This document shows, piece by piece, positions 28,250 through 36,432 of a DNA stretch of 64,000 nt; position 1 is the stretch's first letter, and each line of letters begins with the position of its first letter. Position numbers and translations under genes: made by a program. This DNA is from Bacteroidales bacterium. Lineage in GTDB: Bacteria; Bacteroidota; Bacteroidia; Bacteroidales; Muribaculaceae. The notes below the pieces were generated by a model. That model did no database searches. It saw only the letters and a program-made list of their open reading frames with translations, and was not told where the DNA came from. The DNA lies in contig CAAGJW010000062.1 of the NCBI GenBank assembly GCA_900770215.1, forward strand, positions 1-64,000, read 5' to 3'.

Positions 28250-28747
28250 TCACCCATTGTTTTGCATGAGTGCCAGGTAGTTGAGCAAGGCTTGCACGTC
28301 GATTTTGCTGTCAAAGGTCATTTCCTGGCTGCCATTGAGCAGCCACGTCACGTGCACGGTTTGCTCGGCCAGGTTGATATTGCCCTCGATGTTGGTGACT
28401 ACAAAGAGATTGCTTTCTACCTTGTCACCTTTGAAGGCAATATAGTTGATGTCGCGCATGCTGGCACTCAGCTGGTCGCTGCTCAGGTGCAGGGTCACAG
28501 GCAGTTTGCTGTTTTTGGCGTTGAGCGTGAGATTGGAAATGGTCATTGTCAAGCGGTTGTCCTTGCTCACGTTGATGTCGACATCGCAGTTGGCATCGTA
28601 GGTGAGCGAGTCGGGTCCCAGGGCTTTCACCGTGCCTCCCTTGAAGGAGAAGGAGAGCAGGTCTTTCTCATCGTTGTCGCTGCAGCTGCTCATGCCCAGC
28701 AGTACCACTGCCAGTGTCATGAGTATTGCAAGTGTTTTTTTCATCAT
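28250..28747 (-). CDS. Small lipoprotein D of the cluster
   Basis: 165 residues from ATG 28747. Lipobox VVLLGMSSC, then SDNDEKD. Roughly half the length of its neighbours: it retains only one half of the two-part body, ending with NIEGNINLAEQTVHVTWLL (the same strand pair seen mid-protein in A-C) and a short helix LLNYLALMQ. It may be a half-length family form rather than a truncation, since it has a normal stop and its own terminator. Confidence 0.7.
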   Translation of the reverse strand: MMKKTLAILMTLAVVLLGMSSCSDNDEKDLLSFSFKGGTVKALGPDSLTYDANCDVDINVSKDNRLTMTISNLTLNAKNSKLPVTLHLSSDQLSASMRDINYIAFKGDKVESNLFVVTNIEGNINLAEQTVHVTWLLNGSQEMTFDSKIDVQALLNYLALMQNNG

Positions 28748-28861
28748 GCTTGTGTCTTTTTTTTCGTTCCGTGCAAAATTACTGATTTCTGTGCTTGTTG
28801 TCAAGTGGCTTGGGTGAATATTACCACTTTTCACGAAGTGTGACCTGACTAGCATGCAACA

Positions 28862-28899
28862 CGACGCCGCTCCTGCAGCCTGGTGCAAGAGCGGCGTTG
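28862..28899 (-). terminator. Hairpin after the BspA-like gene
   Basis: CGCCGCTC / GAGCGGCG with flanking bases forms a stem of at least 8 bp, 21 nt downstream of the leftward leucine-rich repeat gene. No strong T-run, so an intrinsic terminator of moderate quality. Confidence 0.5.
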
Positions 28900-28919
28900 C
28901 GATGAGTGTGTGGGCTGGT

Positions 28920-30962
28920 TTATTTCACCAGTTGCTTTACGGTGCTTGTGGTGCCGTCGGTGTAGGTCGTTGTCACGATGTTGACAGTGCCCTGCATCGG
29001 GATGCTGCTCTGGTGGCCTTGCAGGTCGCAGTAGGTGCGGCATGCAACGGTCTTGGCACTTGTGCTCAGCTCGTCGATGGCGGTGTAGTCGCCGGCAATG
29101 AGGAAGTCTTTCCACACATCGGCGGCCTTGTAGGCTGCGGTGCTGGCGGGCAGCACGTGCAGCGTGCACTTGCTCTTGTCGACGCCGGCAAACACGGTCG
29201 TGTCGATGGCGATGGGCTCGGCTACCAGGCAGTCGATGCTCGAGAGCGACTTGCAGCCCTCAAAGGCGCTCTGCTCGATGCCTATCACACTCTCGGGCAG
29301 GAGCACATGGCCCAGGTTGAGGCAGTCGAGAAATGCGTTCTTGCCTATCACGCCCAGTGTCTTGGAATATTGCACATCGGTGAGCAACGAGTCGTCCCAG
29401 AAGATGCCGGTCGAGAGGGTCTCGATGTTGTCGGGCAGACTTATGCTCTTGAGGCTGTGGCAGCGCGAGAAGGCATACTCGCCCACGCTCTCGACCGTGG
29501 CTGGCACGCTCACTTGCTCGAGACCTGTGCCCTGGAAGGCAAAGCCCTCGATGGTGTTGACACTGGCTGGCAGGTTGATGCTCTTGAGATTGACGCAAGA
29601 GGTGAAGGCGTTGGAGCCTATTACTTTCACCTTGTTGAAGTCGACGCTGGCGAGCGAGCTGTCGTTCCAGAACACGTGCTCGTTGATGGTCGTGAGACTG
29701 TCGGGCATGGCGAAGGCCTTGAGCGAGGGGCACTTGGAGAAGGCATAGGCATCGATGCGCGATACCTTGCTGCCCAGGGTCACTCGCTCGAGCGACTTGC
29801 AGCCCTGGAAGGCAAAGCCGCCTATCTGTGTCACGCTCTCGGGCAGTGTTATTTCTTTGAGCGAGATGCAATCGAGAAATGTGCTGAGCTCGATATAGGT
29901 CATGGTGGAGGGGAAGTTCACTTTTTCCAGCTTGTCGCAGTTGGAAAACATGCCTCGGCCCATGTCGGTGAGCTTGCCGGGCAGGGTCACCTCGGTGATG
30001 TTGTCGAGGTCCTCAAAGGCAAAGGGACCTGTGGTGGTGAGCGTCGACGGCAGGTCGAGGCTCGTGAGTCCGGCTCCGCAGAAGCCCAGCTCGCCTACGG
30101 TGGTCAGCCCCTCGGGCAGGGTCACGCTCTTGACTGGTGCATGATAGAAGGCAAAGTCGCCCACCCGGGTCACACCCTGGGGGATGACGTAGCTCTCGGC
30201 GTTGAGCGCGGGAAACACCACGAGCTCGGTCTTGTCCTTGCTATAGAGCACGCCGCCCACGCTGGTGTAGTGCTGGTTGCGCTCGTCGACGGTAAACGAC
30301 TTGAGGCTCGAGCACGCGGCAAAGGGCGACATGCCCATGCTCTCGAGCGCGGCGCCATAGTGCACGGTCTCGAGTGCCGAGCAGCCCATGAGCGCCATCT
30401 TGCCCAGCGAGGTCATCTTGTCGGGAAATGAGATGCTCTTGAGGGCCTTGCAGCCGTAGAACGCACCCAGTCCCAGCGATTGCAGGGTGCTGGGCAGGGT
30501 CACCTGGGTCATACCGTCGCAGGCATAGAAGGTGTAGTTTCCCAGTGTGGTCACGCCCTCGGGCACGGTCATCGAGGTCACGCCGCTGCACTTGTAGAAG
30601 GCATAGTTGCCTATGGTGGTCACGGTCGACGGCAACTTGATCTCGGTGAGCTTGGCATCGGCATTGAATGCCCACTGCTCGATGGTGGTCAAGCCCTCGG
30701 GCAGGCTCACCGAGGTGAGATTGCTGCACTTGGCAAAGGCTTTTTTGCCTATCTGCACCACCTTGTAGGTGGCAGTGCCGTTGGTCACGGTGGCTGGTAT
30801 CACGACGTCGCCGCTGTAGGCTGTCGCGCCGGCCACTACCTCGGCGGTGCTGTCGGTGAGCGGGTTGTAGTTGATGCCGTTGCTCTCAAAGCTGGCACTG
30901 GCTGGCAGGGTTGCCATGGCCATGATCGATAGCAGTAGAGTAGTTGTGTAGAATAGTTTCAT
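28920..30962 (-). CDS. BspA-like leucine-rich repeat surface protein
   Basis: 680 residues from ATG 30962 (TTG at 30965 is an alternative reading). Signal peptide MKLFYTTTLLLSIMAMATLP. About 20 tandem LRR_5 (BspA/TpLRR) units of 22-24 residues from about 65 to 590, each of the form I-x-x-x-A-F-x-x-C-x-x-L-x-x-I-x-L-P-x-x-V-x-x-I (example: SLPEGLTTIEQWAFN). The last 35 residues (CDLQGHQSSIPMQGTVNIVT) resemble short C-terminal domains of exported Bacteroidales proteins. Such proteins mediate adhesion or binding at the surface. It sits between lipoprotein genes D and E, all leftward. Confidence 0.92.
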   Translation of the reverse strand: MKLFYTTTLLLSIMAMATLPASASFESNGINYNPLTDSTAEVVAGATAYSGDVVIPATVTNGTATYKVVQIGKKAFAKCSNLTSVSLPEGLTTIEQWAFNADAKLTEIKLPSTVTTIGNYAFYKCSGVTSMTVPEGVTTLGNYTFYACDGMTQVTLPSTLQSLGLGAFYGCKALKSISFPDKMTSLGKMALMGCSALETVHYGAALESMGMSPFAACSSLKSFTVDERNQHYTSVGGVLYSKDKTELVVFPALNAESYVIPQGVTRVGDFAFYHAPVKSVTLPEGLTTVGELGFCGAGLTSLDLPSTLTTTGPFAFEDLDNITEVTLPGKLTDMGRGMFSNCDKLEKVNFPSTMTYIELSTFLDCISLKEITLPESVTQIGGFAFQGCKSLERVTLGSKVSRIDAYAFSKCPSLKAFAMPDSLTTINEHVFWNDSSLASVDFNKVKVIGSNAFTSCVNLKSINLPASVNTIEGFAFQGTGLEQVSVPATVESVGEYAFSRCHSLKSISLPDNIETLSTGIFWDDSLLTDVQYSKTLGVIGKNAFLDCLNLGHVLLPESVIGIEQSAFEGCKSLSSIDCLVAEPIAIDTTVFAGVDKSKCTLHVLPASTAAYKAADVWKDFLIAGDYTAIDELSTSAKTVACRTYCDLQGHQSSIPMQGTVNIVTTTYTDGTTSTVKQLVK

Positions 30963-31061
30963 CAATTTGTATTTTTTTTAGAGATTAAACTTGCTGTTTT
31001 GTTATGAATTGCGCAAAATTAACATAGATTTATAGCTTGTGCAATTTTTTTTTGCTTGTCG

Positions 31062-31100
31062 GGGCAAAATAAAGGCATGAATCGTCACAATCCATGCCTT
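31062..31100 (-). terminator. Terminator after lipoprotein E
   Basis: AAGGCATG / CATGCCTT stem with 13-nt loop; on the minus strand followed by TTTATTTT. 49 nt after the leftward lipoprotein E gene. Confidence 0.75.
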
Positions 31101-31148
31101 GTCGTGATTCATTCAAATTGTATGTGTATACTTAATAACTCTTTCTCT

Positions 31149-31994
31149 TTAGTTGGTGGCGGGGTAGTAGAGCGAGCCACTGTAAGACACCGTTTGGCCG
31201 TAGCAGGTGAACTGCAAGGCATAGGTCTTGGCCACCAGGTCGACACTGGCAGTGAGGTCGGTGATTGTGCGGTCTTTCATCGGAGCCTCGGTGGTGCCTG
31301 TGGTGTAATAGGGCACAATGTCGGTACCACTCATGGTGTAGCCTGTGGCTGTGGGTGTGATTGTGGTAGTAGCCAACGGAATGCGTATTTGCTTGAGTGT
31401 TGGCATGTTGGGGGCAAACTGGATGTTAAACATCTCGATGTCGCCTTTCCATGCCCCGTTGGCCTGGTACAGGAAATAGGAGATATAGGTGTCGTTGGTC
31501 GTGCTGTAGCTAAACTTGCCGTCGCTCAGGGCTGAGTAGTAGAGTTGGCTCGACACATACACGGTCCAGGTGTTGTTGACCACAAACGACACGTAAAGCA
31601 CACCGTCTTTGGGGTTGGTATAGCCGTCGACGTTGGTCACTGTGTAGCCCTGCATGGGAGTCACCGTTGCAGCTGTAAAGTGATACTCGGTGCGGCTGTT
31701 CTTGCCCGTGGTGTATTTCAAGCCTTCGAGCGAGAAGGTGACGCTGGGCATGCGTTTTGAGAAACTGATGTCCTTGAACGTGAGGCTCACGGTGCCCTTC
31801 GACGGGTCGACGGTGACGTCGGTCGCGCAGCTGCTCTCGTTGCTCACGTTGCCACCTGTCACGGTTTTCACATTCAGGGCCTCGATGCTGGTTGTCGAGC
31901 CTGTGGGTCCCAGGGGCTCGTCGTTGTCGTCGCCGCAGGCGGTGAAGCTCAAGAGCACTGCCATGGCGGCAAGAAGCGATAGTAATTTTTTCAT
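31149..31994 (-). CDS. Calycin-like lipoprotein E
   Basis: 281 residues from ATG 31994; longer in-frame starts lie inside the TonB receptor gene. Lipobox LLSFTAC (Cys20) and GDDNDEP linker. Two-part body as in A-C: mid-protein GYTNPKDGVLYVSFVVNNT and C-terminal ITPTATGYTMSGTD, then a closing YGQTVSYSGSLYY strand. It follows the TonB-dependent receptor by 50 nt, the position normally held by a receptor-associated ligand-binding lipoprotein. Confidence 0.75.
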   Translation of the reverse strand: MKKLLSLLAAMAVLLSFTACGDDNDEPLGPTGSTTSIEALNVKTVTGGNVSNESSCATDVTVDPSKGTVSLTFKDISFSKRMPSVTFSLEGLKYTTGKNSRTEYHFTAATVTPMQGYTVTNVDGYTNPKDGVLYVSFVVNNTWTVYVSSQLYYSALSDGKFSYSTTNDTYISYFLYQANGAWKGDIEMFNIQFAPNMPTLKQIRIPLATTTITPTATGYTMSGTDIVPYYTTGTTEAPMKDRTITDLTASVDLVAKTYALQFTCYGQTVSYSGSLYYPATN

Positions 31995-32044
31995 TGTGCT
32001 GTGTGATTTTATTAATAAATGTTTTCGGTAAAGTTTGCTATTTT

Positions 32045-34312
32045 TCACAGGTTCATCCTCAACGTGGCTCCCAGTGCAAGGCCGCGGCCTCGCTGCAGAA
32101 ACTCGTGCTTGATCGAGACGAAGTAGAAGGTGTTGTATTTGGTGTCGGTCAGGTTGCGTCCCCACACTTCCAGGCTGTAGTGCCGCCCGGCGAGCGTGGC
32201 GCTGGCGCCCAGCAGGGCATAGAAGGGTTGCTTGAGCGAGTTGGCCTCGTTCCAGTAGATCTGCCCGGCTGCACTCATGTTGGCATCGATGGTGAGCGAG
32301 TTAAATATTTTGCTGTCGGGGTCGAGGTCAAAGGTGTGGTAGGCATCGACATAGAGGGTGTTGCTCGGGCTGTAGGGCACATAGTTGCCCTTGTAGTCGG
32401 CCTTGCCGTCGTTGTAGTTCTTAAACTTGGCGTTGCAATAGCCGTAGTTCACGGTGAATCCCGTGCTGGCCCATGGCGTGACGGTCATGGTCACTTCGGC
32501 TCCCCACGAGCGGGTTTTGCCGGCATTGGTCATCACGCGGCCGGTGGTGGTGCCGTCGGGAAACACGGTGAGCTGGCGGTCGCGGCAGTCGAGATAAAAC
32601 ACGTCGATGTCGCTTTTCACGCGTCGCTCCCAGCACTCGAAGTGGCCTCCCAACTCATAGTTCCACGCCTTCTCGGGCTTGTAGCCCACAATCTTGTCTA
32701 CATCGTAGCTGGCCCCTATGCCCATGAAGCGCATGAGCTTCTGCTGCAGCACGTCGCTGAACATCTGCGTGTTGAAGCCGCCTGCCTTGTAGCCTTTGGT
32801 CACGCTGGCATATAGGGTCTGCCAGGCCTTGCCGTGCAGGCGATAGGTGATAGAAAACTTGGGTAGCACTTGCAAGAAGTTTTTGTGCAGCTTGTCGCTC
32901 TCGTCGATGTTGACGGCCTCGTGAGCATAGGCCGTGCCTGTGGCTGCATCGACGATGGTGTAGCCGGTGGCCGTGTGGCTGCGGTAGCGCAGGATCGACT
33001 TCTCATAGTCGACGCGGGCACCCACTGCCACTGTGAGGTTGTGCCAGTCGTAGCTCGACTGGTGATAGAATGCTGTGCCCCAGTTGTCGTATTTGAAATT
33101 GCTGCCCAGCACAAACTCGCGGGCATCCCACACCACCGGGTAGCTGGGCGTGGCGGCGTTCACATGCTCCTCGATGAGACGCGCGATGCCGGCATCCTTG
33201 AAGGTGACAGGGGCATCCATGTTGTAGTGGCGGTAGAAGCCGAAGAGGCCTGTGATGCACTCATAGTCGTTGCTCTTGTGGCGTGCAATCAGGTCTTGGG
33301 TAATGGCGTTCTCGCGTCGCTTCTGGGTGAGCGTGAAGTAGGGGTCGGGGGTGAAATCCTGGTCGAGCGTCATGTTGTCGTCGATATACTGGTAGCTGGT
33401 GATGCTCGACAGGGTGAAGGTGTCGTAGCGCTTTTCCACCGTGAGCCCGTCGAGCAGGCTGGTGCGCTTGTAGAAGCAGGTGTCGTTGTAGGCAATTCGG
33501 CCCGTTGCCGTGTACTCATAGGGGTAGCCTCCCTGCCGGCTTATCGAGCCCGAGAGCACATTGGCGATGCGCAGGGTGGGCGATGCCTGCCAGTCGGCCT
33601 TGAGACGCAGGCTGCCCTGGTGCTCCCAGTCCACCTTCTTGCCGTTGTAGTCGTTGCGAAACTCGCCGTCGGTCGTGGTATAGTAGAAACTGCCCGACAG
33701 GCCCAGGCGGTCGCCCACCAGGTTGTAGGTGCTCGCACCCAGCTTCACGGCGTTGTGCGAGCCATACTCGGCCAGCAGCCGTGTGCCTTGGTAGCTGAGC
33801 GGCGACAGGGTGTAGATGTTCATCAGGCCGCCCATCGCGTTGCGCCCGTAGAGGGTGCTCTGCGGGCCGCGCAGCATCTCGATGCGCGCGATGTCGAGCA
33901 GGTCGACGTCGTAGTTCTCCTTGCACATGACGGGGATGTTGTCGATGTTGAGGCCCATGGCGGGCTGGTCGATGCGGGCCCCCAGGCCGCGCACATAGAT
34001 GGTCGACGTCATGCGGCTCCCGTAGTCGGGAATGAAGAAGTTGGGCACCATGCAGGCTGCGGTCTTGGCCGAGACGATGTGGTTGCGCTCAGCCTCTTTT
34101 CGGCCTATTGTTGTCACGGCGGTGGCCTGGGTGCGCAGGTCGTCGGTTTGCTTGATGGCTGTCACGGTCACCTCGCTCAGCGTGAGATGCCTGCCCTCGG
34201 CCGCAGCAGTGCTGGCCGCACTGTCGGCTGGCTCCACAGCTGCAAGAGCTGCCGCCCCGTTGCACACTGCCCATAGCATGATGGGCACACTTATTTTCCA
34301 CTGATGTTTCAC
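32045..34312 (-). CDS. TonB-dependent outer membrane receptor
   Basis: 755 residues; GTG start at 34312 because the frame is closed four codons upstream (TAA) and the residues KHQWKISVPIMLWAV form a proper signal peptide. The plug domain spans about 45-165 (LSEVTVTAIKQ TonB-box-like region, TIYVRGLGARIDQPAMGLNI, DIARIEMLRGPQSTLYGRNA), followed by a 22-strand barrel ending in GATLRMNL with a terminal hydrophobic pattern. No carboxypeptidase-like N-domain and no SusD partner, so more like siderophore, haem or cobalamin receptors than SusC. Head of the lipoprotein cluster. Confidence 0.93.
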   Translation of the reverse strand: MKHQWKISVPIMLWAVCNGAAALAAVEPADSAASTAAAEGRHLTLSEVTVTAIKQTDDLRTQATAVTTIGRKEAERNHIVSAKTAACMVPNFFIPDYGSRMTSTIYVRGLGARIDQPAMGLNIDNIPVMCKENYDVDLLDIARIEMLRGPQSTLYGRNAMGGLMNIYTLSPLSYQGTRLLAEYGSHNAVKLGASTYNLVGDRLGLSGSFYYTTTDGEFRNDYNGKKVDWEHQGSLRLKADWQASPTLRIANVLSGSISRQGGYPYEYTATGRIAYNDTCFYKRTSLLDGLTVEKRYDTFTLSSITSYQYIDDNMTLDQDFTPDPYFTLTQKRRENAITQDLIARHKSNDYECITGLFGFYRHYNMDAPVTFKDAGIARLIEEHVNAATPSYPVVWDAREFVLGSNFKYDNWGTAFYHQSSYDWHNLTVAVGARVDYEKSILRYRSHTATGYTIVDAATGTAYAHEAVNIDESDKLHKNFLQVLPKFSITYRLHGKAWQTLYASVTKGYKAGGFNTQMFSDVLQQKLMRFMGIGASYDVDKIVGYKPEKAWNYELGGHFECWERRVKSDIDVFYLDCRDRQLTVFPDGTTTGRVMTNAGKTRSWGAEVTMTVTPWASTGFTVNYGYCNAKFKNYNDGKADYKGNYVPYSPSNTLYVDAYHTFDLDPDSKIFNSLTIDANMSAAGQIYWNEANSLKQPFYALLGASATLAGRHYSLEVWGRNLTDTKYNTFYFVSIKHEFLQRGRGLALGATLRMNL

Positions 34313-34316
34313 ATTG

Positions 34317-34347
34317 CAAATTTACATGATTTAACATTGGCCTGCAA
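34317..34347 (-). promoter_or_regulatory. Promoter of the TonB receptor gene
   Basis: On the minus strand TTG (34345-34347), 20-nt spacer, TAAATTTG (34317-34324). The GTG start is 4 nt further on, implying a leaderless or nearly leaderless message. Confidence 0.6.
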
Positions 34348-34420
34348 TCACAACATGTGGTGATTTTTTGTGCTGCGATGGTTAGAAATCGCCTGTAGTA
34401 TACCTTGGTAGCGTGAAGCT

Positions 34421-34439
34421 CGCGCCCTAATTGGGCGCG
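34421..34439. repeat. GC-rich hairpin in the divergent intergenic region
   Basis: CGCGCCC / GGGCGCG, a perfect 7-bp stem around TAATT, followed at 34463-34480 by a second hairpin CAAAAGC / GCTTTTG. Their role is unknown; the second one lies just upstream of the DUF2461 promoter. Confidence 0.4.
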
Positions 34440-34482
34440 GCGTCTTTGGGCATTGCTTTAGTCCAAAAGCGAGGCTTTTGAT

Positions 34483-34513
34483 TTTGCATTGCGCTCGACT
34501 TGCAGTAATTTTG
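34483..34513 (+). promoter_or_regulatory. Promoter of the DUF2461 gene
   Basis: TTTG (34483-34486), 19-nt spacer, TAATTTTG (34506-34513). The ATG at 34519 is 5 nt downstream, so the transcript is probably leaderless. Confidence 0.65.
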
Positions 34514-34518
34514 CCCAC

Positions 34519-35190
34519 ATGAAATCATTTAGCAATATCAACGAGATTTTGGCTTTTCTCGACCGGCTGCAGGCCAACAACAACCGCCCGTGGTTCATGC
34601 AGCACAAGGCCGAGTACGACGCCTTGCGCCAGCCTTGGGAACACGACATGGAACGCCTCATCGAGCTCATGGCGCAGGCCGACGACCAGGTGCGCGGCCT
34701 GAATGTGAAAAACAGCGTGTACCGCATCTACCGCGATGTGCGCTTCAGCAACGACAAGTCGCCCTACAAGAATTACTTCTCGGGCGTGCTGGGCAAGGGC
34801 GGCCGCCACACCAAGCTGTCGTGCTACTATGTGCACTTCCAGCCTGGCAACATCATCATGGGCGGCGGCATCTGGTGCCCCGAGCGGCCTGTGCTCGACC
34901 GTCTGCGCAGCCTCATCGATGCCGAGCCCGAGGAATTTCTCAAGGCAGTGCAGCCCGCACTCGATGCTGGCTACGAGTGGGACAGCGCTTCGCTCAAGCG
35001 GGTGCCCAAGGGCTATGACCAGGAGCATCCCATGGCACGCTACTTGAAGATGAAAGAGTACTTACTCGTCAAGCACTGCACAGCTGCCAGCTTCGACGTC
35101 GGCGACTGGGTGGCCCGTGTGGCAGCCGACCTGCCTGTGCTCAAGCCCGTGCACGATTTCCTCAACTACGTGTTCGACGACGGCGACTGA
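34519..35190 (+). CDS. DUF2461 (TIGR02453) family protein
   Basis: 223 residues from ATG 34519; the in-frame ATG at 34489 lies within the promoter and is rejected. Conserved family landmarks: an N-terminal FLDRLQANNNRPWFMQHK, then YRIYRDVRFSNDKSPYKN and the Gly-rich GGGIWCPE with a following LRSLIDAEPEEF. The family is widespread in bacteria and fungi with no established biochemical function. Isolated gene just before the tRNA cluster. Confidence 0.88.
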   Translation: MKSFSNINEILAFLDRLQANNNRPWFMQHKAEYDALRQPWEHDMERLIELMAQADDQVRGLNVKNSVYRIYRDVRFSNDKSPYKNYFSGVLGKGGRHTKLSCYYVHFQPGNIIMGGGIWCPERPVLDRLRSLIDAEPEEFLKAVQPALDAGYEWDSASLKRVPKGYDQEHPMARYLKMKEYLLVKHCTAASFDVGDWVARVAADLPVLKPVHDFLNYVFDDGD

Positions 35191-35248
35191 ATTTGCCCTT
35201 AAGGGCTGTTCTGGCTGCAATGTGAAAGTTTTTTTCTTCTTAAAAAAG

Positions 35249-35279
35249 TTGCAAAAACTGCAACAAGTGCTTACCTTTG
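35249..35279 (+). promoter_or_regulatory. Promoter of tRNA-Ser(TGA)
   Basis: TTG (35249-35251), 20-nt spacer, TACCTTTG (35272-35279). The tRNA begins 71 nt downstream of the -7 box. Confidence 0.6.
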
Positions 35280-35350
35280 CACCCATCAATCACTGCAACG
35301 AGTGCAAGGCTCATGCCGAGTGCGAGTTGATGACCGGAGTGATTGATACT

Positions 35351-35435
35351 GGAGAGATGGCGGAGTGGTCGATCGCGGCGGTCTTGAAAACCGTTGAGGG
35401 TAACACCTCCGGGGGTTCGAATCCCTCTCTCTCCG
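35351..35435 (+). tRNA. tRNA-Ser (TGA anticodon)
   Basis: 85 nt. Acceptor GGAGAGA pairs with TCTCTCC, discriminator G, anticodon TGA at 35385-35387 in a CTTGAAA loop, a long variable arm as in class II tRNAs, and T-loop GTTCGAATC. CCA is not encoded. Confidence 0.95.
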
Positions 35436-35445
35436 CAACAATAGA

Positions 35446-35484
35446 GGAGTCTCTATCTCACATCGGGGTGGAGACTCTTTTATT
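35446..35484 (+). terminator. Terminator after tRNA-Ser(TGA)
   Basis: GAGTCTC / GAGACTC stem (7 bp) with 17-nt loop, followed by TTTTATTTT. Confidence 0.8.
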
Positions 35485-35559
35485 TTGCTTCTAAATGACT
35501 TTTTCAAAAAAATATCAATGTTTTTTTGCGCTACGCAAAAAGGCTGCACAGCCCCTTGC

Positions 35560-35567
35560 TACCTTTG
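35560..35567 (+). promoter_or_regulatory. -7 element before the second tRNA group
   Basis: TACCTTTG, 18 nt before tRNA-Ser(GCT). No clear TTG at 19-21 nt upstream. Confidence 0.45.
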
Positions 35568-35585
35568 CATCGTCGATAACGAAAA

Positions 35586-35670
35586 GGAAGCATGGGTGAG
35601 TGGCCGAAACCAGCACACTGCTAACGTGCCGAACCGCAAGGTTCCGAAGGTTCGAATCCTTCTGCTTCCG
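35586..35670 (+). tRNA. tRNA-Ser (GCT anticodon)
   Basis: 85 nt. Acceptor GGAAGCA / TGCTTCC, discriminator G, anticodon GCT in CTGCTAA, class II variable arm (GCCGAACCGCAAGGTTC) and T-loop GTTCGAATC. First of three closely spaced tRNAs. Confidence 0.95.
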
Positions 35671-35676
35671 CTCGAT

Positions 35677-35751
35677 GGCGGGGTAGCTCAATTGGATGAG
35701 AGCGGTTGCCTACGAAGCAACAGGTTGTGGGTTCGAGTCCCACCCTCGTCA
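35677..35751 (+). tRNA. tRNA-Arg (ACG anticodon)
   Basis: 75 nt. Acceptor GGCGGGG pairs with CCTCGTC including two G-U pairs, D-arm TAGCTCAATTGGATGAGAGC, anticodon stem GTTGC/GCAAC with ACG, T-arm GTGGGTTCGAGTCCCAC, discriminator A. 6 nt after tRNA-Ser(GCT). Confidence 0.93.
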
Positions 35752-35757
35752 CAACAA

Positions 35758-35830
35758 GGAACTTTGGCCGACGTGGTGTAGGCGCAGGACTGAAAATCCT
35801 GACAACGTGGTTCGACTCCACGAGGTTCCA
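35758..35830 (+). tRNA. tRNA-Phe (GAA anticodon)
   Basis: 73 nt. Acceptor GGAACTT / AGGTTCC with one G-U pair, anticodon stem CAGGA/TCCTG enclosing CTGAAAA (GAA), T-arm CGTGGTTCGACTCCACG, discriminator A. 6 nt after tRNA-Arg. Confidence 0.94.
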
Positions 35831-35955
35831 CTCAATCGCCAAGGGGGGGCTCTCCTCCCATCGGGCATCGCAAGCAGCACTGGCAATTGCCGATCTCGTG
35901 TACAGCACGCAACTTGAGGCAAGACTTGCCGAGAGGCTCATGCCTGGTGCACTTG

Positions 35956-36008
35956 AAAAAGGCTTCGTGGCAGTTGTCATTGTACAACGCTTCCACGAAG
36001 TCTTTTCT
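35956..36008. terminator. Bidirectional terminator between the tRNA cluster and the WYL remnant
   Basis: CTTCGTGG / CCACGAAG outer stem with an inner TTGT/ACAA stem; TCTTTTCTTTC follows on plus and TTTTTC on minus. Serves the tRNA transcript and the leftward gene ending at 36025. Confidence 0.75.
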
Positions 36009-36024
36009 TTCTTATGAGCTTGTT

Positions 36025-36432
36025 TCAAAGCAGAAAAATCAATTTCCCTTTCAACTTTACAAGCACATCTTTCAGCTCCTTGGCCTTCTTGTCGTCGTCA
36101 ATCTTGCCGATGAGGCTCACAGCTTTTTCCACAAGGTTGTAGTCTTCCTCGTCGAGCGGATGCGCATTGATGGAGTAGTCGGGGTCGGAATAGCGGTAGT
36201 ACTTGTTGTCGTAGACCTCGATAGGGGCGTTGTAGCCCAGCTTGTCCGACCTCATGATCTGCAGGTCGCCTTGCACAGTTCTCGTTGCCACCCCCTTGGT
36301 GATGCCCTCCATGTCGTAGAGCGCCTGGGAGCAGGCATCTACCAGGTCGTCGATGGTCCATCTCCTATACCTGTTTCTCAGGCATTTGTCGATGGTCTTG
36401 TAACGTATCAATGCATTCTTGTTGACTGGCAT
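36025..36432 (-). pseudogene. N-terminal half of a WYL-type transcriptional regulator
   Basis: 135 residues from ATG 36432. The N-terminal winged-helix region (NKNALIRYKTIDKCLRNRYR, WTIDDLVDACSQALYD, TRTVQGDLQIMRSDKLGYNA) closely follows the start of Bacteroidales WYL regulators, which normally run to about 330 residues and end with a ligand-sensing WYL domain. Here the protein stops after a charged helix (DDDKKAKELKDVLVKLKGK) and is followed at once by a terminator, so the WYL domain is absent. WYL proteins often regulate CRISPR and other defence loci; this one lies on the far side of the array. It could be a decayed regulator or a short DNA-binding form. Confidence 0.65.

Noticed and set aside
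28854..30431. 525-codon plus-strand frame opposite the BspA-like gene
   Set aside because: The periodic sequence merely mirrors the leucine-rich repeats on the other strand.
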